Assembly: GCA_963828755.1 (NCBI GenBank)
Contig: CAWHFY010000013.1
Span: forward strand, 62,001 to 126,000
DNA: 64,000 bases
Reading direction: 5' to 3'
Source: WHSW01 sp963828755
GTDB lineage: Bacteria > Actinomycetota > Thermoleophilia > Solirubrobacterales > 70-9
Both the position numbers and the translations under genes were made by a program. Numbering within the stretch: position 1 is the first letter of the stretch; every line of letters starts with the position of its first letter. Positions 29,789 to 39,484 of the stretch are shown piece after piece. The notes beneath the pieces are model-generated. The model saw nothing but the letters and a program-made list of their open reading frames with translations, did no database searches and was not told the origin of the DNA.

Positions 29789-30569
29789 TCAGTCGGGCGC
29801 CGGTTCGAGCACCTGCTCGATCGAGCGCGCGAGGCCGTCGTCCCCGATCTCGACCACGACCGCGTTGATCCAGACGTCGTCCTCCGCGGTCGTGAAGCGA
29901 ACCGGAATCTGCGTCCGAAACCCCTCCAACGCCTGCTCCCAGCGGACGCCGAGGACGCTGGCGCGCGAGGCGGTCATGCCGACGTCGGAGATGAACGCGG
30001 TCCCCCGCGGCAGCACCCGGGCGTCAGCGGTCGGCACGTGGGTGTGGGTGCCGACGACGGCGCCGGCGCGCCCGTCGAGGTGCCATCCCATCGCCACCTT
30101 CTCTGAGGTCACCTCGGCGTGGAAGTCGACGAAGAACGCATCGGCGTCGCCGGCTGAGGCGGTCGAGGAGGGCGTCGGCCTCGGGGAACGGCGAGCGCGC
30201 CGCGCGCAGCTGCACCTGCCCGATCAGGTTGATCACCGCGACCCGCATCCCCGCGGCCTCGATCACGGTGTGGCCGTGACCCGGGCTGGAGGCCATGTAG
30301 TTCGCAGGCCGGATCACGCGCGCGGTGCGGTCGAGGTACTCGTAGGCGTCGCGGTGGCGGAAGGCGTGGTTGCCGAGCGTGATCACATCGGCGCCCATCG
30401 CGAACAGCTCCTCGCCGGTCTTGCGGGTGATCCCGAGCCCGCCCGCGGAGTTCTCGCCGTTGACGATCACGAGGTCGGGGCGATGGCGCTCGCGCAGTTC
30501 GGGCATCGCTCGCGCGAGCCCTGCCCGGCCTGGTTTGCCGACCACGTCGGCGACGAACAGCACCTTCAT
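29789..30569 (-). CDS. YmdB-type metallophosphoesterase (TIGR00282), frameshifted
   Basis: About 260 residues starting MKVLFVADVVGKPGRAGL. Metal-binding motifs VADVVG, VNGENSAGGLG, TLGNHAFRH, FFVDFHAEVTSEK and VGTHTHVPTADARVLP match the YmdB cyclic-nucleotide phosphodiesterase family. One extra base near 30155 (after DRL) separates the two halves; removing it joins DRL to AGDADAFFVDFH. B. subtilis YmdB hydrolyses 2',3'-cAMP and affects sporulation and biofilm choice. Here it is monocistronic and divergent from the ABC exporter. Confidence 0.9.
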
Positions 30570-30609
30570 CCCGCGCCTACGCTACTCGCAGTCGCGTAGC
30601 GTTCCGGCG

Positions 30610-31332
30610 GTGAGCGGGCAGGTGGCAGCGGGCGCTGCGGTGATCGAGGTGCGCGATCTCGTCAAGCAATTCGGCGACCGCGCCGCCCTGCGCGGGGTCT
30701 CGTTCGACGCCGCCGCGGGCGAGCTGCTGGCCGTGATCGGCCCCAACGGAGCCGGCAAGACGACCCTTCTTTCGATCCTCGCCGGGATCCGGTCGCTCGA
30801 CCAGGGCTCGGTTTCGGTGCCCGGCAAGGTCGGCTGGGTGCCGCAGTCGGCGGCGCTCTACCGCCGGCTCACGGTGGCTGAGAACCTGCGACTGTTCGCC
30901 CGCCTCGAGCAGGTCGACGACGTCGAGGCGGCGGTCGAGCGGATGCTCTCCCAGACCGCGCTCGGCGAGCGCCGCGACGACCAGGTCGGCACGCTCTCGG
31001 GCGGCAACCAGCAGCGGGTCAACATCGCGATCGGCCTGCTCTCCAAGCCCGCGGTGCTGCTGCTCGACGAGCCCTCGACCGGGCTCGACCCGCGCCAGCG
31101 CGAGCGCCTCTGGGAGTTCGTGCTCGGGCTCGCCGGCGGCGGGACAACGGTGATCTACTCGACCCACCATCTGCTCGAGGCGGAGCGCTACGGCGACCGG
31201 CTGCTGGTGCTCGCCGACGGCGAGCGGATCTTCGACGGGACCGCGAGCGAACTGCATGCCGCCGCGCCGGGCTCCGGCGCTCACGACTTCGAGGCCGCGT
31301 TCGTGCGTTTCCTCGCCGAGCGGGGGCACTGA
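30610..31332 (+). CDS. ABC transporter ATP-binding protein
   Basis: 240 residues from GTG 30610. Walker A GPNGAGKTTLLSIL, Q-loop GWVPQSAALYR, signature TLSGGNQQRVNIAIGLL, Walker B VLLLDEPSTGL and H-loop YSTHHL are all present. It resembles the ABC-2 exporter group (drug, antibiotic or lipid export). Its stop is one base before the GTG of the permease. Confidence 0.95.
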   Translation: MSGQVAAGAAVIEVRDLVKQFGDRAALRGVSFDAAAGELLAVIGPNGAGKTTLLSILAGIRSLDQGSVSVPGKVGWVPQSAALYRRLTVAENLRLFARLEQVDDVEAAVERMLSQTALGERRDDQVGTLSGGNQQRVNIAIGLLSKPAVLLLDEPSTGLDPRQRERLWEFVLGLAGGGTTVIYSTHHLLEAERYGDRLLVLADGERIFDGTASELHAAAPGSGAHDFEAAFVRFLAERGH

Positions 31333-31333
31333 C

Positions 31334-32696
31334 GTGCGTTGGCTGCTGCTCAAGGACCTGCAGATCCTTCGCCGCTCGCCGCTGATCGTCGCCCTGCTGA
31401 TCGCCTACCCGGTCGCGCTCGGGGTCCTGATCGGATTCGCGCTCTCCGGGGACAATTCGAAGCCGCGGGTCGCGTTCCTGAACGAGGTCGATGCCAGCGA
31501 GCAGTTCCAGATCGGCAGCGGCGACAACGAGATCGACCGAGACCTCGCTCGCGACGAGCTCTGCAGCCGGGTCGAGTGCGTCGACGTCTCGAGCCGCCAG
31601 GAGGCCGCCGACAAGGTCGAGAGCGGCGACGTGATCGCCGCGCTGATCCTGCCCGCCGACCTGCTCGACAAGCTCAATTCGCTCGCCACCCTGAACCCGC
31701 AGCAGCCCGAGGTCGAGGTGCTCGTCAACCAGGACGACCCGCTGAAGGCGAGCCTCGTCGACGACCGGATTCAAGCCCTGATCACCGAGGCCAACCTGAT
31801 CCTCGCCCAGCGGATCTCCGACGAGGCCGCCAACTACCTCGACCTGCTGGTCAAGGGCGGTAGCTTCACGATCCCGTTCGCGGACACCGTCGACATCCTC
31901 GGCCTCAACCGCGCCGCCGACCTCCTGAAGCGCGTCGAGGCGGCGCTGCCGCCGGACAGCCCGGTCGAGCCCGGGCTCTCGCAGGTGATCACGTTCGCCG
32001 ACCTCGCCGGCGAGAACCTCCACTTCGCGCTGCCGTTGCTCGGGGCGATCGCCGAGCCGATCAAGGTCGACAAGCAGGTCGTCGCCGGCGATACCGCCGA
32101 GCTCGACACGTTCGCGATCGCGGTCGCGGTGACCGTGACCCTGATGTTCGTGACCGTGCTGCTGGTCGCGGGCTCGCTGGCGCTCGAGCGCGAGGAGAAC
32201 GCCTTCGCCCGGGTCACCCGCGGTGCCGTCGGCCCCTCCGGCCTGCTCGCCGAGAAGCTGGTCCTCGGGGTCTTGGCGTCGCTCGCGGTCACGCTGCTGC
32301 TCTTGGTCGCACTGACCACGCTGGTGACGATCCAATGGGACAGGACGCTTCTGATCCTGGTCGCGATCTTCGCCGGCGGTGCCGCCTTCGCTGCCTTCGG
32401 CGCCGCGATCGGCGCCTCGGCGAAGGAGGTGCGGGCGAGCTCGCTGCTGGCGTTCATGGTCTCGCTGCCCGATCGCCTTCCTGTCGCTCGTCCCGTCGGG
32501 CACGGTTGGCGTCGGCGTCTTTCACACGATCGAGATCGTCCGGGCGCTGTTCCCGTTCGACCCGGCGCTCGACGCGATGCAGGGAGCCCTCGACCCGGGC
32601 GGCCCGGCCCTCGGCCTGCCGCTGATCCACCTCGCCGCAATCGTGGCGGCGTACGGCGTCCTCGCCCGGGTCGCGCTGCGCCGCTTCGCCTCATAG
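31334..32696 (+). CDS. ABC-2 type permease (frameshifted)
   Basis: About 453 residues. It begins VRWLLLKDLQILRRSPLIVALLIAYPVALG, the standard ABC-2 opening helix. A large extracytoplasmic domain of about 240 residues follows, then five helices (IAVAVTVTLMFVTVLLVAGS onwards). One extra C near 32468 changes frame between MVSLP and IAFLSLVPSG. The exported compound is unknown. Confidence 0.88.
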
Positions 32697-32712
32697 ACGC
32701 CCGCTCGCTCGC

Positions 32713-32757
32713 CGACGGGTTGAAACCGTTGCGCTGTCTGGCGAAATCAACCCGTCG
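32713..32757. promoter_or_regulatory. 11-bp perfect inverted repeat before hemB
   Basis: CGACGGGTTGA (32713-32723) and TCAACCCGTCG (32747-32757) are perfect reverse complements separated by 23 bases. They lie in the 155-base gap between the ABC permease and hemB. There is no T-run after the stem, so it is a poor intrinsic terminator. It could be a regulator-binding site for the heme operon or a stable transcript-end stem. Confidence 0.5.
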
Positions 32758-32851
32758 ACGCGCGCGCGGCGGGTCGGCCGCATCGACGGAGCGTCAACGG
32801 CCAACCGGCGCCGGGCCCGGGCGCCCACCGGGCGCCCCTACAATCCGCCAC

Positions 32852-33827
32852 GTGAGCTTCCCCGCGACCCGCATGCGCCGGCTGCGGCGGACCAAGACGC
32901 TTCGCGACCTCGTGCGCGAGACCGATCTGTCGGCCCGCCACCTCGTACAACCGCTGTTCGTGGTCGGCGGCGAGGGCGTCCGAGAGCCGGTCGAGTCGAT
33001 GCCCGGAGTCGATCGTTTTTCGATCAACGAGCTCGTCGCCGAGGCCTCGGAGCTGCGCGCGGTCGGGGTCGAGGCGGTCGTTCTGTTCGGGATCCCAAGC
33101 GCCAAGGACGAGTCCGGCTCGGGCGCCTATGACGACGAGGGCGTCGTTCAGATGGCGGTGCGGGCCCTGAAGGAGGCGCACCCGGACCTGACCGTGATCA
33201 CCGACGTCTGCCTGTGCGAGTACACCTCGCACGGCCACTGCGGCTTCGTCCGCGACGGCCAGATCGACAACGACATCACGCTCGAGCTGCTGGCGAAGAC
33301 GGCGATCTCGCACGCCGAGGCAGGGGCCGACGTCGTCGCTCCGTCGGACATGATGGACGGGCGGATCGGGATGATCCGCCACCAGCTCGACGAGGAAGGT
33401 CACCCCGATACGGCGATCATCGCCTACTCCGCCAAGTACGCGTCCGCCTTCTACGGGCCGTTTCGCGAGGCGGCCGAGTCGACCCCGGAGTTCGGCGATC
33501 GCCGCGGCTACCAGATGGACCCGGCGAACTCCCGCGAGGCGCTGCGCGAGGTGCGGCTCGACATCGAGGAGGGCGCCGACATGGTCATGGTGAAGCCCGC
33601 GCTCCCGTATCTCGACGTGATCCGCACCGTGCGCGAGGCAGACCGAGATGCCGATCGCCGCCTATCAGGTGTCGGGCGAGTACTCGATGCTGAAGGCGGC
33701 CGCGATCAACGGCTGGATCGACGAGCGCGGCGCGGCCCTGGAGTCGCTCACGTCGATTCGCCGCGCCGGCGCCGACGTGATCCTCACCTACTTCGCGAAG
33801 GAGGCCGCCGAGTGGCTGGCGGACTAG
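32852..33827 (+). CDS. hemB: Porphobilinogen synthase (delta-aminolevulinic acid dehydratase), frameshifted
   Basis: Condenses two 5-aminolevulinate molecules to porphobilinogen; about 324 residues. The GTG at 32852 gives VSFPATRMRRLRRTKTLRDL. Metal and active-site landmarks are VCLCEYTSHGHCGF (cysteine-rich zinc-type site), APSDMMDGRIGMIR and IAYSAKYASAFYGPFREA, which holds the first Schiff-base lysine. VMVKPALPYLDVI holds the second lysine. One extra base near 33640 separates it from MPIAAYQVSGEYSMLK. It heads the operon with the AhbA/B-like gene and hemL. Confidence 0.95.
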
Positions 33828-34904
33828 CCAAGGCTGCGCAGCCCAAGGTCCGCAGCCGCAAGGAGGGCGCGGCGATCCCGCTCGACGAGACCGACAAGCG
33901 GCTGATGAACCTGCTGCAGTCGCACTTCCCGCTCGCGGCCGAGCCCTACGCGCTGCTCGCGCGAGCAAGCCGGCCTGCCGCTCGATGAGCTGATGAGGCG
34001 CACCGCGCGGCTGGTCGACGAGCGGATCATCCGTGAGATCACCCCGATCTTCGACACCCGCGCGCTCGGCTACGAATCGATGCTGGTCGCGGCGAAGGTG
34101 GACGCCGAGCACCCGCACCGCGCGGCGAAGATCATCAACTCGCACCCGGGCGTCTCGCACAACTACCTGCGCACGCACGAGTTCAACCTCTGGTTCACGA
34201 TCGCGACCCCGCCCGACTCCGAACTCGGCCTCCAGGGCACGCTCGCGGTCCTGCAGCGGCTCACCGGCGCCGAGTCGATCCGCCAGCTGCCGACCCTGAA
34301 GCTCTTCAAGATCAACATGAACCTCGAGATGGAGAAGGGCACGGACGCGCTGGCCGCCGCCGCCGAGGCGGCAACCCCGCGCGAGCTCGAGGCGCAGCCC
34401 TACGACGACACCGACATCGCCGTGATCCGGGCGTTGCAGGGCCCGATGGAGGTGACCGAGCGCCCCTACGATGCGGCCGCCGCCGAGGCGGGGATGAGCA
34501 CCGAGGCGCTGCTCGCCCATCTGCAGGGGATGGTCGAGCGCAAGATCCTGCGCCGGGTCGCGGCGATCCTCTATCACCGGCGCGCCGGTTTCTCGGCCAA
34601 CGGGATGGGCGTCTGGAGGGTGCCCGACGAGCAGATCCTCGACGTCGGCACGCGGATGTCAGCGGTCCGCGGAATCTCGCACTGCTACGAGCGCCCCACC
34701 TACGACGACTGGCCCTACTCGGTCTTCACGATGGCCCACGGCCGCTCGAAGGAGGAGTGCGACGCGATCCTGCAGTCGATCGCCGACGAGCACGGCCTCC
34801 ACGGCGAGGACCGCGCCACGCTCTACTCGTCGACCGAGTTCAAGAAGATCCGGCTGCATTACTTCACGCCTGAGTACGCGGAGTGGGAGCGAGCGAATTC
34901 GTAG
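33812..34904 (+). CDS. ahbAB: Fused siroheme decarboxylase-like protein (AhbA/AhbB, Lrp-like, two domains)
   Basis: Two tandem Lrp/AsnC-like units in one protein of about 363 residues. The first has LDETDKRLMNLLQSHFPLA, LVAAKVDAEHPHRAAKIINSHPGVSHNYLRTHEFNLWFTI. The second has YDDTDIAVIRALQGPMEVTERPY, ISHCYERPTYDDWPYSVFTMAHG. The paired motifs SHNYLR...NLWFT and SHCYERP...WPYSVFTM are those of siroheme decarboxylases rather than amino-acid regulators. The GTG at 33812 overlaps the hemB end. One extra base near 33966 breaks the frame. It lies between hemB and hemL, in line with tetrapyrrole metabolism. Confidence 0.82.
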
Positions 34905-34959
34905 CCGCTCGCCGCTCGCCGCTCGCCGCTCGAACGGCGAGAGCCGAGCGACGAGCGGC
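34905..34959. repeat. Repeat-rich hairpin between ahbAB and hemL
   Basis: CCGCTCG occurs four times in a row (34905-34932). It is followed by an imperfect inverted arm ending in GAGCGACGAGCGG (34946-34958). The transcript would fold into a long GC stem just before hemL. The right arm shares its 7-mer with the repeat at 27343. Confidence 0.6.
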
Positions 34960-34965
34960 GGGTTG

Positions 34966-36243
34966 ATGGATACCCGCACCTCCGAAGTCCTCTACGCCCG
35001 AGCCGTCGGTCTGCTGCCCGGCGGCGTGAATTCGCCCGTGCGGGCGATGCGGTCGATCGGCCGCGAATACCCGATCTTCGTCGAGCGCGGCGAGGGCTTC
35101 GAGTTGATCGACGTGGACGGCAACCGGTATGTCGACTGGGTCTGCTCCTGGGGGCCCCTGATCCTCGGCCACGCCGACCCCGACGTGGTCGCCGCGGTTA
35201 CCGAGGCGGCGGCGCGCGGGACGAGCTACGGCGCGCCGACCGAGGGCGAGGTCGAGCTCGCCGCCGAGGTCTGCGAGCGGTTCTCGTCGGTCGACATGCT
35301 GCGGATGGTCAACTCGGGCACCGAGGCGGCGATGAGCGCGATCCGCCTCGCGCGCGCGGCGACTGGGCGCGAGGAGCTGCTCAAGTTCGCCGGCGCCTAC
35401 CATGGCCACGTCGACGGACTGCTCGCCGAGGCGGGCTCCGGCCTCGCCACGCAGGGCATCCCGGCGAGCCCGGGGGTTCCCGCGGCGCAGGCGGCGGCCA
35501 CGGTCGTGGTTCCGTGGAACGACCTCGACGCGGTCGAGGGGGCGCTCGCCGAGCACGAGTTCGCCGCGATCCTCGCCGAGCCGCTGCCGGCGAACATGGG
35601 CCTGGTGCCGCCCGAGCCGGGCTTCCTCGCCGACCTGCGCCGGCTCGCCGACGAGCACGGCGCCCTGCTCGTGCTCGACGAGGTGATCTCCGGCTTTCGG
35701 GTCGCGCGGGGCGGTGCGCAGGAGTTGCTCGGGGTCGAGGCCGACCTGACGATCATGGGCAAGGTGATCGGCGGCGGTCTGCCGGCGGCCGCGTACGGCG
35801 GGCGCCGCGACCTGCTCAGGAGGGTCGCACCGGCGGGCGACGTCTACCAGGCCGGAACACTGTCGGGCAACCCGCTCGCGGTCGCCGCCGGGCTGGCCAC
35901 CCTGGAGCGCCTCGACGCCGCAGCATACGCGCGGATCGGCGAGCTGACCGAACTGCTCGCGCGCGGCCTGCGCCAGGCGGCGGGCGACCTCGCGGTGCAG
36001 GTCGTCTCCGTGCCGGGCCTCGTGACGCCGTTCTTCAGCGCCGAGCCGGTGCGCGACTTCGCCGGCGCCTCGGCCTGCGACCTCGACGCCTACGCGACCT
36101 TCTGCCGGGCCCTGCTCGATCGCGGCGTCTATCCGCCCCCGTCCCAGTTCGAGGGCTGGTTCGTGTCGCTCGCCCATGACGAGGCGGCGATCGCCCACAC
36201 CTGCGAGGCGGCCGCCGAGGCGTTCGCCCTTACCAAGCCCTAA
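34966..36243 (+). CDS. hemL: Glutamate-1-semialdehyde 2,1-aminomutase
   Basis: A PLP enzyme making 5-aminolevulinate from glutamate-1-semialdehyde; 425 residues from ATG 34966. YARAVGLLPGGVNSPVRAM, the PLP lysine in TIMGKVIGGGLPAAAYGG, and the gating-loop region FAGAYHGHVDGLL are typical. A TTG three bases upstream is also possible. It supplies the C5-pathway precursor used by HemB two genes earlier. The gene is intact. Confidence 0.97.
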   Translation: MDTRTSEVLYARAVGLLPGGVNSPVRAMRSIGREYPIFVERGEGFELIDVDGNRYVDWVCSWGPLILGHADPDVVAAVTEAAARGTSYGAPTEGEVELAAEVCERFSSVDMLRMVNSGTEAAMSAIRLARAATGREELLKFAGAYHGHVDGLLAEAGSGLATQGIPASPGVPAAQAAATVVVPWNDLDAVEGALAEHEFAAILAEPLPANMGLVPPEPGFLADLRRLADEHGALLVLDEVISGFRVARGGAQELLGVEADLTIMGKVIGGGLPAAAYGGRRDLLRRVAPAGDVYQAGTLSGNPLAVAAGLATLERLDAAAYARIGELTELLARGLRQAAGDLAVQVVSVPGLVTPFFSAEPVRDFAGASACDLDAYATFCRALLDRGVYPPPSQFEGWFVSLAHDEAAIAHTCEAAAEAFALTKP

Positions 36244-36256
36244 CCCGGGGTTGTCC

Positions 36257-36272
36257 GTCCGCTTGAGCGGAC
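36257..36272 (+). terminator. Short hairpin after hemL
   Basis: GTCCGC, loop TTGA, GCGGAC forms a perfect 6-bp stem 14 bases after the hemL stop. It is followed by CTTCC rather than a T-run. It may stop transcription weakly or mark the 3' end. Confidence 0.4.
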
Positions 36273-36340
36273 CTTCCGGCGCCTGACCCTCATCCCGGAT
36301 CCTGATCGTGATGTTGGGTTCACGAACAAAGGAGTTACGG

Positions 36341-36730
36341 ATGTTGAAGGGACTGAGGGCGACGGCGGCAGCCGTGATCGCCGCCGGCCTGCTGGTCGCC
36401 GCGATTGCGGCGCCGGCGCAGGCCGCGCTCAAGCACTACGACGGGACCGTCCTCGGATCGGGACAGGACTCGTTCCGGATCAAGACCGAGAGCGGGCGCA
36501 AGCTCAAGTTCGAGGTCGACGGCCGCACCGACTTCGAGCGCATCCCGGGTGGGCTCGCCGGGCTCGACCGCGGCGACCGGATCGAGGTCGACGCGAAGGC
36601 CGCGGGCGGGTCGCTCATCGCTCGCCAGGTCGAGCCGCGCGGCGGTAACGGCGGGGGCGGTAACGGCGGCGCCGACGACAACGGCGGTGGCGGCAGCGGC
36701 GGCGCCGACGACCCTCCCGGCCACCACTGA
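36341..36730 (+). CDS. Secreted DUF5666-like protein
   Basis: 129 residues from ATG 36341, preceded by a strong AAAGGAG site. The signal peptide is MLKGLRATAAAVIAAGLLVA with AIAAPAQA cleavage. The mature part, HYDGTVLGSGQDSFRIKTESG then RKLKFEVDGRTDFERIPGGL, is an OB-like DUF5666 domain. The tail is glycine/asparagine/aspartate-rich and disordered, ending PPGHH. It is the first of three small exported proteins around a two-component system. Confidence 0.8.
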   Translation: MLKGLRATAAAVIAAGLLVAAIAAPAQAALKHYDGTVLGSGQDSFRIKTESGRKLKFEVDGRTDFERIPGGLAGLDRGDRIEVDAKAAGGSLIARQVEPRGGNGGGGNGGADDNGGGGSGGADDPPGHH

Positions 36731-36765
36731 GCCGGCGCGGGAATTGCGAGAGGAGTGAGTGAGCG

Positions 36766-37254
36766 ATGAGCAAGCTACTGCTGACCGCGCTGACCCTCGT
36801 CCTGATCGCTGCGGGGGCCACGGTGGTCCTCGCGGCGACTGGGGACGGCGGGTCGAGCCCGGCGACGGTTGACCTCTCCGGCCCGTGCGACGAGGCCGAG
36901 CATGCGACCGACCCGGCCTGCGCCGGGACGGCCGCGGGCGACGATCGTGACGGCGATGAACGCGGTCGCGACCACGCCGAGGACGATGGGGTCGGCGATA
37001 CGCGGAGACGACAACGCGTCGGCCGACGACCTCTCCGGGGTCGACGTCTCGGGCAACTGCGACGAGGCCGAGCACGCCGCGGATCCGGAGTGCGCGGGTC
37101 GCGGACGACGACCACGACAATCGACGATGACACCGACGAGTTCGAGGACAACTCCGGGCCGAGTCTGAACAGCGGTCCCGGCACCAACTCGAGCGGATCG
37201 AGCACCTCGTCGGGCACCGACAACTCGGGGCCTGGCGGTGGCGGCGGCGACTGA
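36766..37254 (+). CDS. Exported acidic protein with cysteine-bearing repeats
   Basis: About 162 residues. The N-terminal hydrophobic segment MSKLLLTALTLVLIAAGATV is a signal or anchor. Two repeats follow: LSGPCDEAEHATDPACAG and VSGNCDEAEHAADPECAG, each with two cysteines. The second is reached through a frame change near 36995, and the original frame is regained near 37100. The tail is threonine, serine and glycine-rich (NSGPGTNSSGSSTSSGTDNS). No known family was recognised. The neighbouring OmpR/kinase pair suggests a link to envelope signalling. Confidence 0.65.
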   Translation: MSKLLLTALTLVLIAAGATVVLAATGDGGSSPATVDLSGPCDEAEHATDPACAGTAAGDDRDGDERGRDHAEDDGVGDTRRRQRVGRRPLRGRRLGQLRRGRARRGSGVRGSRTTTTTIDDDTDEFEDNSGPSLNSGPGTNSSGSSTSSGTDNSGPGGGGGD

Positions 37255-37324
37255 GGCGGCCATCGACTGCCACGACGGGGCGGCCCTGAGCCGCCCCGTC
37301 GCCGCATCGCCGTACGATCAGGGC

Positions 37325-38041
37325 GTGGCGGTGACGAGAAGGAAGATCCTCGTCGTCGAGGATGAGAGCACGATCGTCGCTCCGCTGACCGCGGCGCTCG
37401 AGCGCGAGGGGTTCGAGGCGCACGTCGCGGGCACGGTCGCGGACGCGATCGAATCGGCCGGGCGGCTCGACCCGGACCTCGTCCTGCTCGACCTGATGCT
37501 TCCGGACGGCTCCGGCTTCGACGTCTGCCGCGAGCTGCGCAAGACGAGCGAGGTGCCGGTGATCATGCTGACCGCGCGCGGCGACGAGGCCGACCGGGTC
37601 GTCGGGCTCGAGCTCGGCGCCGACGACTACGTGGTCAAGCCGTTCAGCGCCCGCGAGGTGATCGCGCGGATCCGCGCCGTCCTGCGGCGCACCGCCACGC
37701 GCCCGGAGCCGGCGGCGAGCGGGCCGCTCGAGATCGACGGGCTGCGGCTCGACCCGGAGCGTCGCTCGGTCGAGCTCGACGCCGAGCCGGTGGAGCTCTC
37801 GCGCCGCGAGTTCGAGTTGCTCGAGCGGCTGATGCGCGACGCCGGCGCCGTGGTTACCCGCGAGCAGCTGATCGAGGACGTCTGGGACATGAACTGGTTC
37901 GGCTCGACGAAGACCCTCGACGTCCACGTCTCCAGCCTGCGCCGCAAGCTCGGCGACAGCGCCAACACGCCGCGCTTCGTGCACACCGTGCGCGGCGTCG
38001 GCTTCCGCTTCTCGGCGCCCGGCGAGGCGTCCGGCGAGTAG
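37325..38041 (+). CDS. OmpR/PhoB-family response regulator
   Basis: 238 residues from GTG 37325; a second GTG at 37331 would give VTRRKILVVEDE and is equally possible. The receiver has the phospho-acceptor in DLVLLDLMLPDGSGFD and the conserved KPFSAREVIARI. The winged helix ends NWFGSTKTLDVHVSSLRRKLGD and FVHTVRGVGFRF. Followed after a few bases by its kinase. It is intact. Confidence 0.95.
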   Translation: MAVTRRKILVVEDESTIVAPLTAALEREGFEAHVAGTVADAIESAGRLDPDLVLLDLMLPDGSGFDVCRELRKTSEVPVIMLTARGDEADRVVGLELGADDYVVKPFSAREVIARIRAVLRRTATRPEPAASGPLEIDGLRLDPERRSVELDAEPVELSRREFELLERLMRDAGAVVTREQLIEDVWDMNWFGSTKTLDVHVSSLRRKLGDSANTPRFVHTVRGVGFRFSAPGEASGE

Positions 38042-38046
38042 CGGCC

Positions 38047-39472
38047 GTGCTCAGCCTGCGCACGACGCTGCTGGCGGCGATCGCCTACGTCCTCGTGCTC
38101 GCCATCGTCGTGCTCGAGGTGCCGCTGGTGCTCAACCTGTCGCGCCGCGTCGACGCCGAGGTCAAGGCCGAGGCCGCCGGCCAGGCGCAGATCATCGCCG
38201 CGACCGCGAGCGAGCGGATCGAGGGCCCGCCGCGACCACTGCAGAACCTGGTCGAGACGGCGGCGAGCCAGCTCGGGGGCCGCGTGATCCTGCTCGGCGC
38301 CGACGGTCGCGTGATCGTCGACTCGGCCGGGGTCGGGCTGCGCGGGGCGTCCTATGCCGATCGCCCCGAGGTGGTGACCGCGCTCGGCGGGGAGACCGCC
38401 CAGGGCGAGCGCCACAGCGACTCGCTGGGTGAGGACCTCCTGTTCACGGCGGTGCCCGTGTTCAGCGGCGGCGCGACCGTCGGCGTGGTCCGGGTGACCC
38501 AGAGCGTCACCGCGGTCAATGACGAGGTGCGTCGCGACGCGCTCGGGCTGGTCGGGGTCGGGCTCGCCGCCCTGCTGCTCGGACTCGCGGTCGCCTGGGT
38601 GCTGGCCGGCTTTCTCGCCCGGCCGCCGCGCGCCCTCGCCGAGACCGCGCGCCGGGTCGCCGCCGGCGATCTCGACGCCCGCGCCACCGAGCAGGGGCCG
38701 CGTGAGCAGCGCGAGGTCGCGCGGGCGTTCAACGAGATGACGGCGAGGCTGTCGAGCGCGCTCGCCGCCCAGCGCGAGTTCGTCGGCAACGCCTCGCACC
38801 AGCTGCGCACGCCGCTCACCGGCCTGAGGCTGCGGCTCGAGGCGGCAGCCGATCAGACCTCCGACCCCGTGGTGGCCGCCGAGCTCGCGGCGGCGGAGGA
38901 CGAGGTGATCCGGCTGTCGCGGTTGATCGACAACCTGCTCACGCTCGCCGGCGAGGGCCAGAGCCGCCCCGAGCCCGAGGCGGTCGACCTCAGCGCCGTC
39001 GCGCGGGCGGCGGCGGTGCGCTGGGAGGCCGAGGCGGGGGAGCGCGGCGGCGAGCTCGCCCTGGACGGCGTCGGGCGACGCGGTCGCGCTGGCGTCCGCC
39101 GACGACCTCGGGATCGTGCTCGACAACCTGATCGAGAACGCGCTCGATTACGCCGGCCCCGCCCCGCGGGTGACGATCGCCTGGCGCCTCGAAGGCGGCG
39201 CAGCGCGGATCGCGGTCGCCGATCGCGGCCCCGGGCTCGCGCCGGGCGAGGAACGAACCGCGCTGGAGCGCTTCGGCCGCGGCAGCGCCGGCGCCCGCAC
39301 GCCGGGCACCGGGCTCGGCCTCGCGATCGTCGATTCGCTCGTCCGCCGCTGGGACGGCACCCTGCGGATGCGAAATCGCGACGGCGGCGGGCTCGTGGTC
39401 GCCGTCGAGCTACCGGCGGCCTTGCCAGCCGCTCACCAGCCCTTGACCGGCTCCTTACCCGAGGCGGGCTAG
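38047..39472 (+). CDS. Sensor histidine kinase (frameshifted)
   Basis: About 474 residues from GTG 38047. Two membrane helices (about residues 6-28 and 165-187) enclose a periplasmic-side sensor. A HAMP domain follows with ARPPRALAETARRVAAGDLDARA. The H-box is REFVGNASHQLRTPLTGLRLR, N-box NLIENALDYA, and G boxes DRGPGLAPGE and GTGLGLAIVDSL. One extra G near 39080 separates the H- and N-box halves. It pairs with the regulator just upstream. Confidence 0.9.
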
Positions 39473-39484
39473 GTTGAAGCGGCA

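Noticed and set aside
31256..33988. One continuous frame through the ABC permease, hemB and the start of the siroheme decarboxylase
   Set aside because: It arises from two frameshifts in a row; each part matches a separate gene with its own start.
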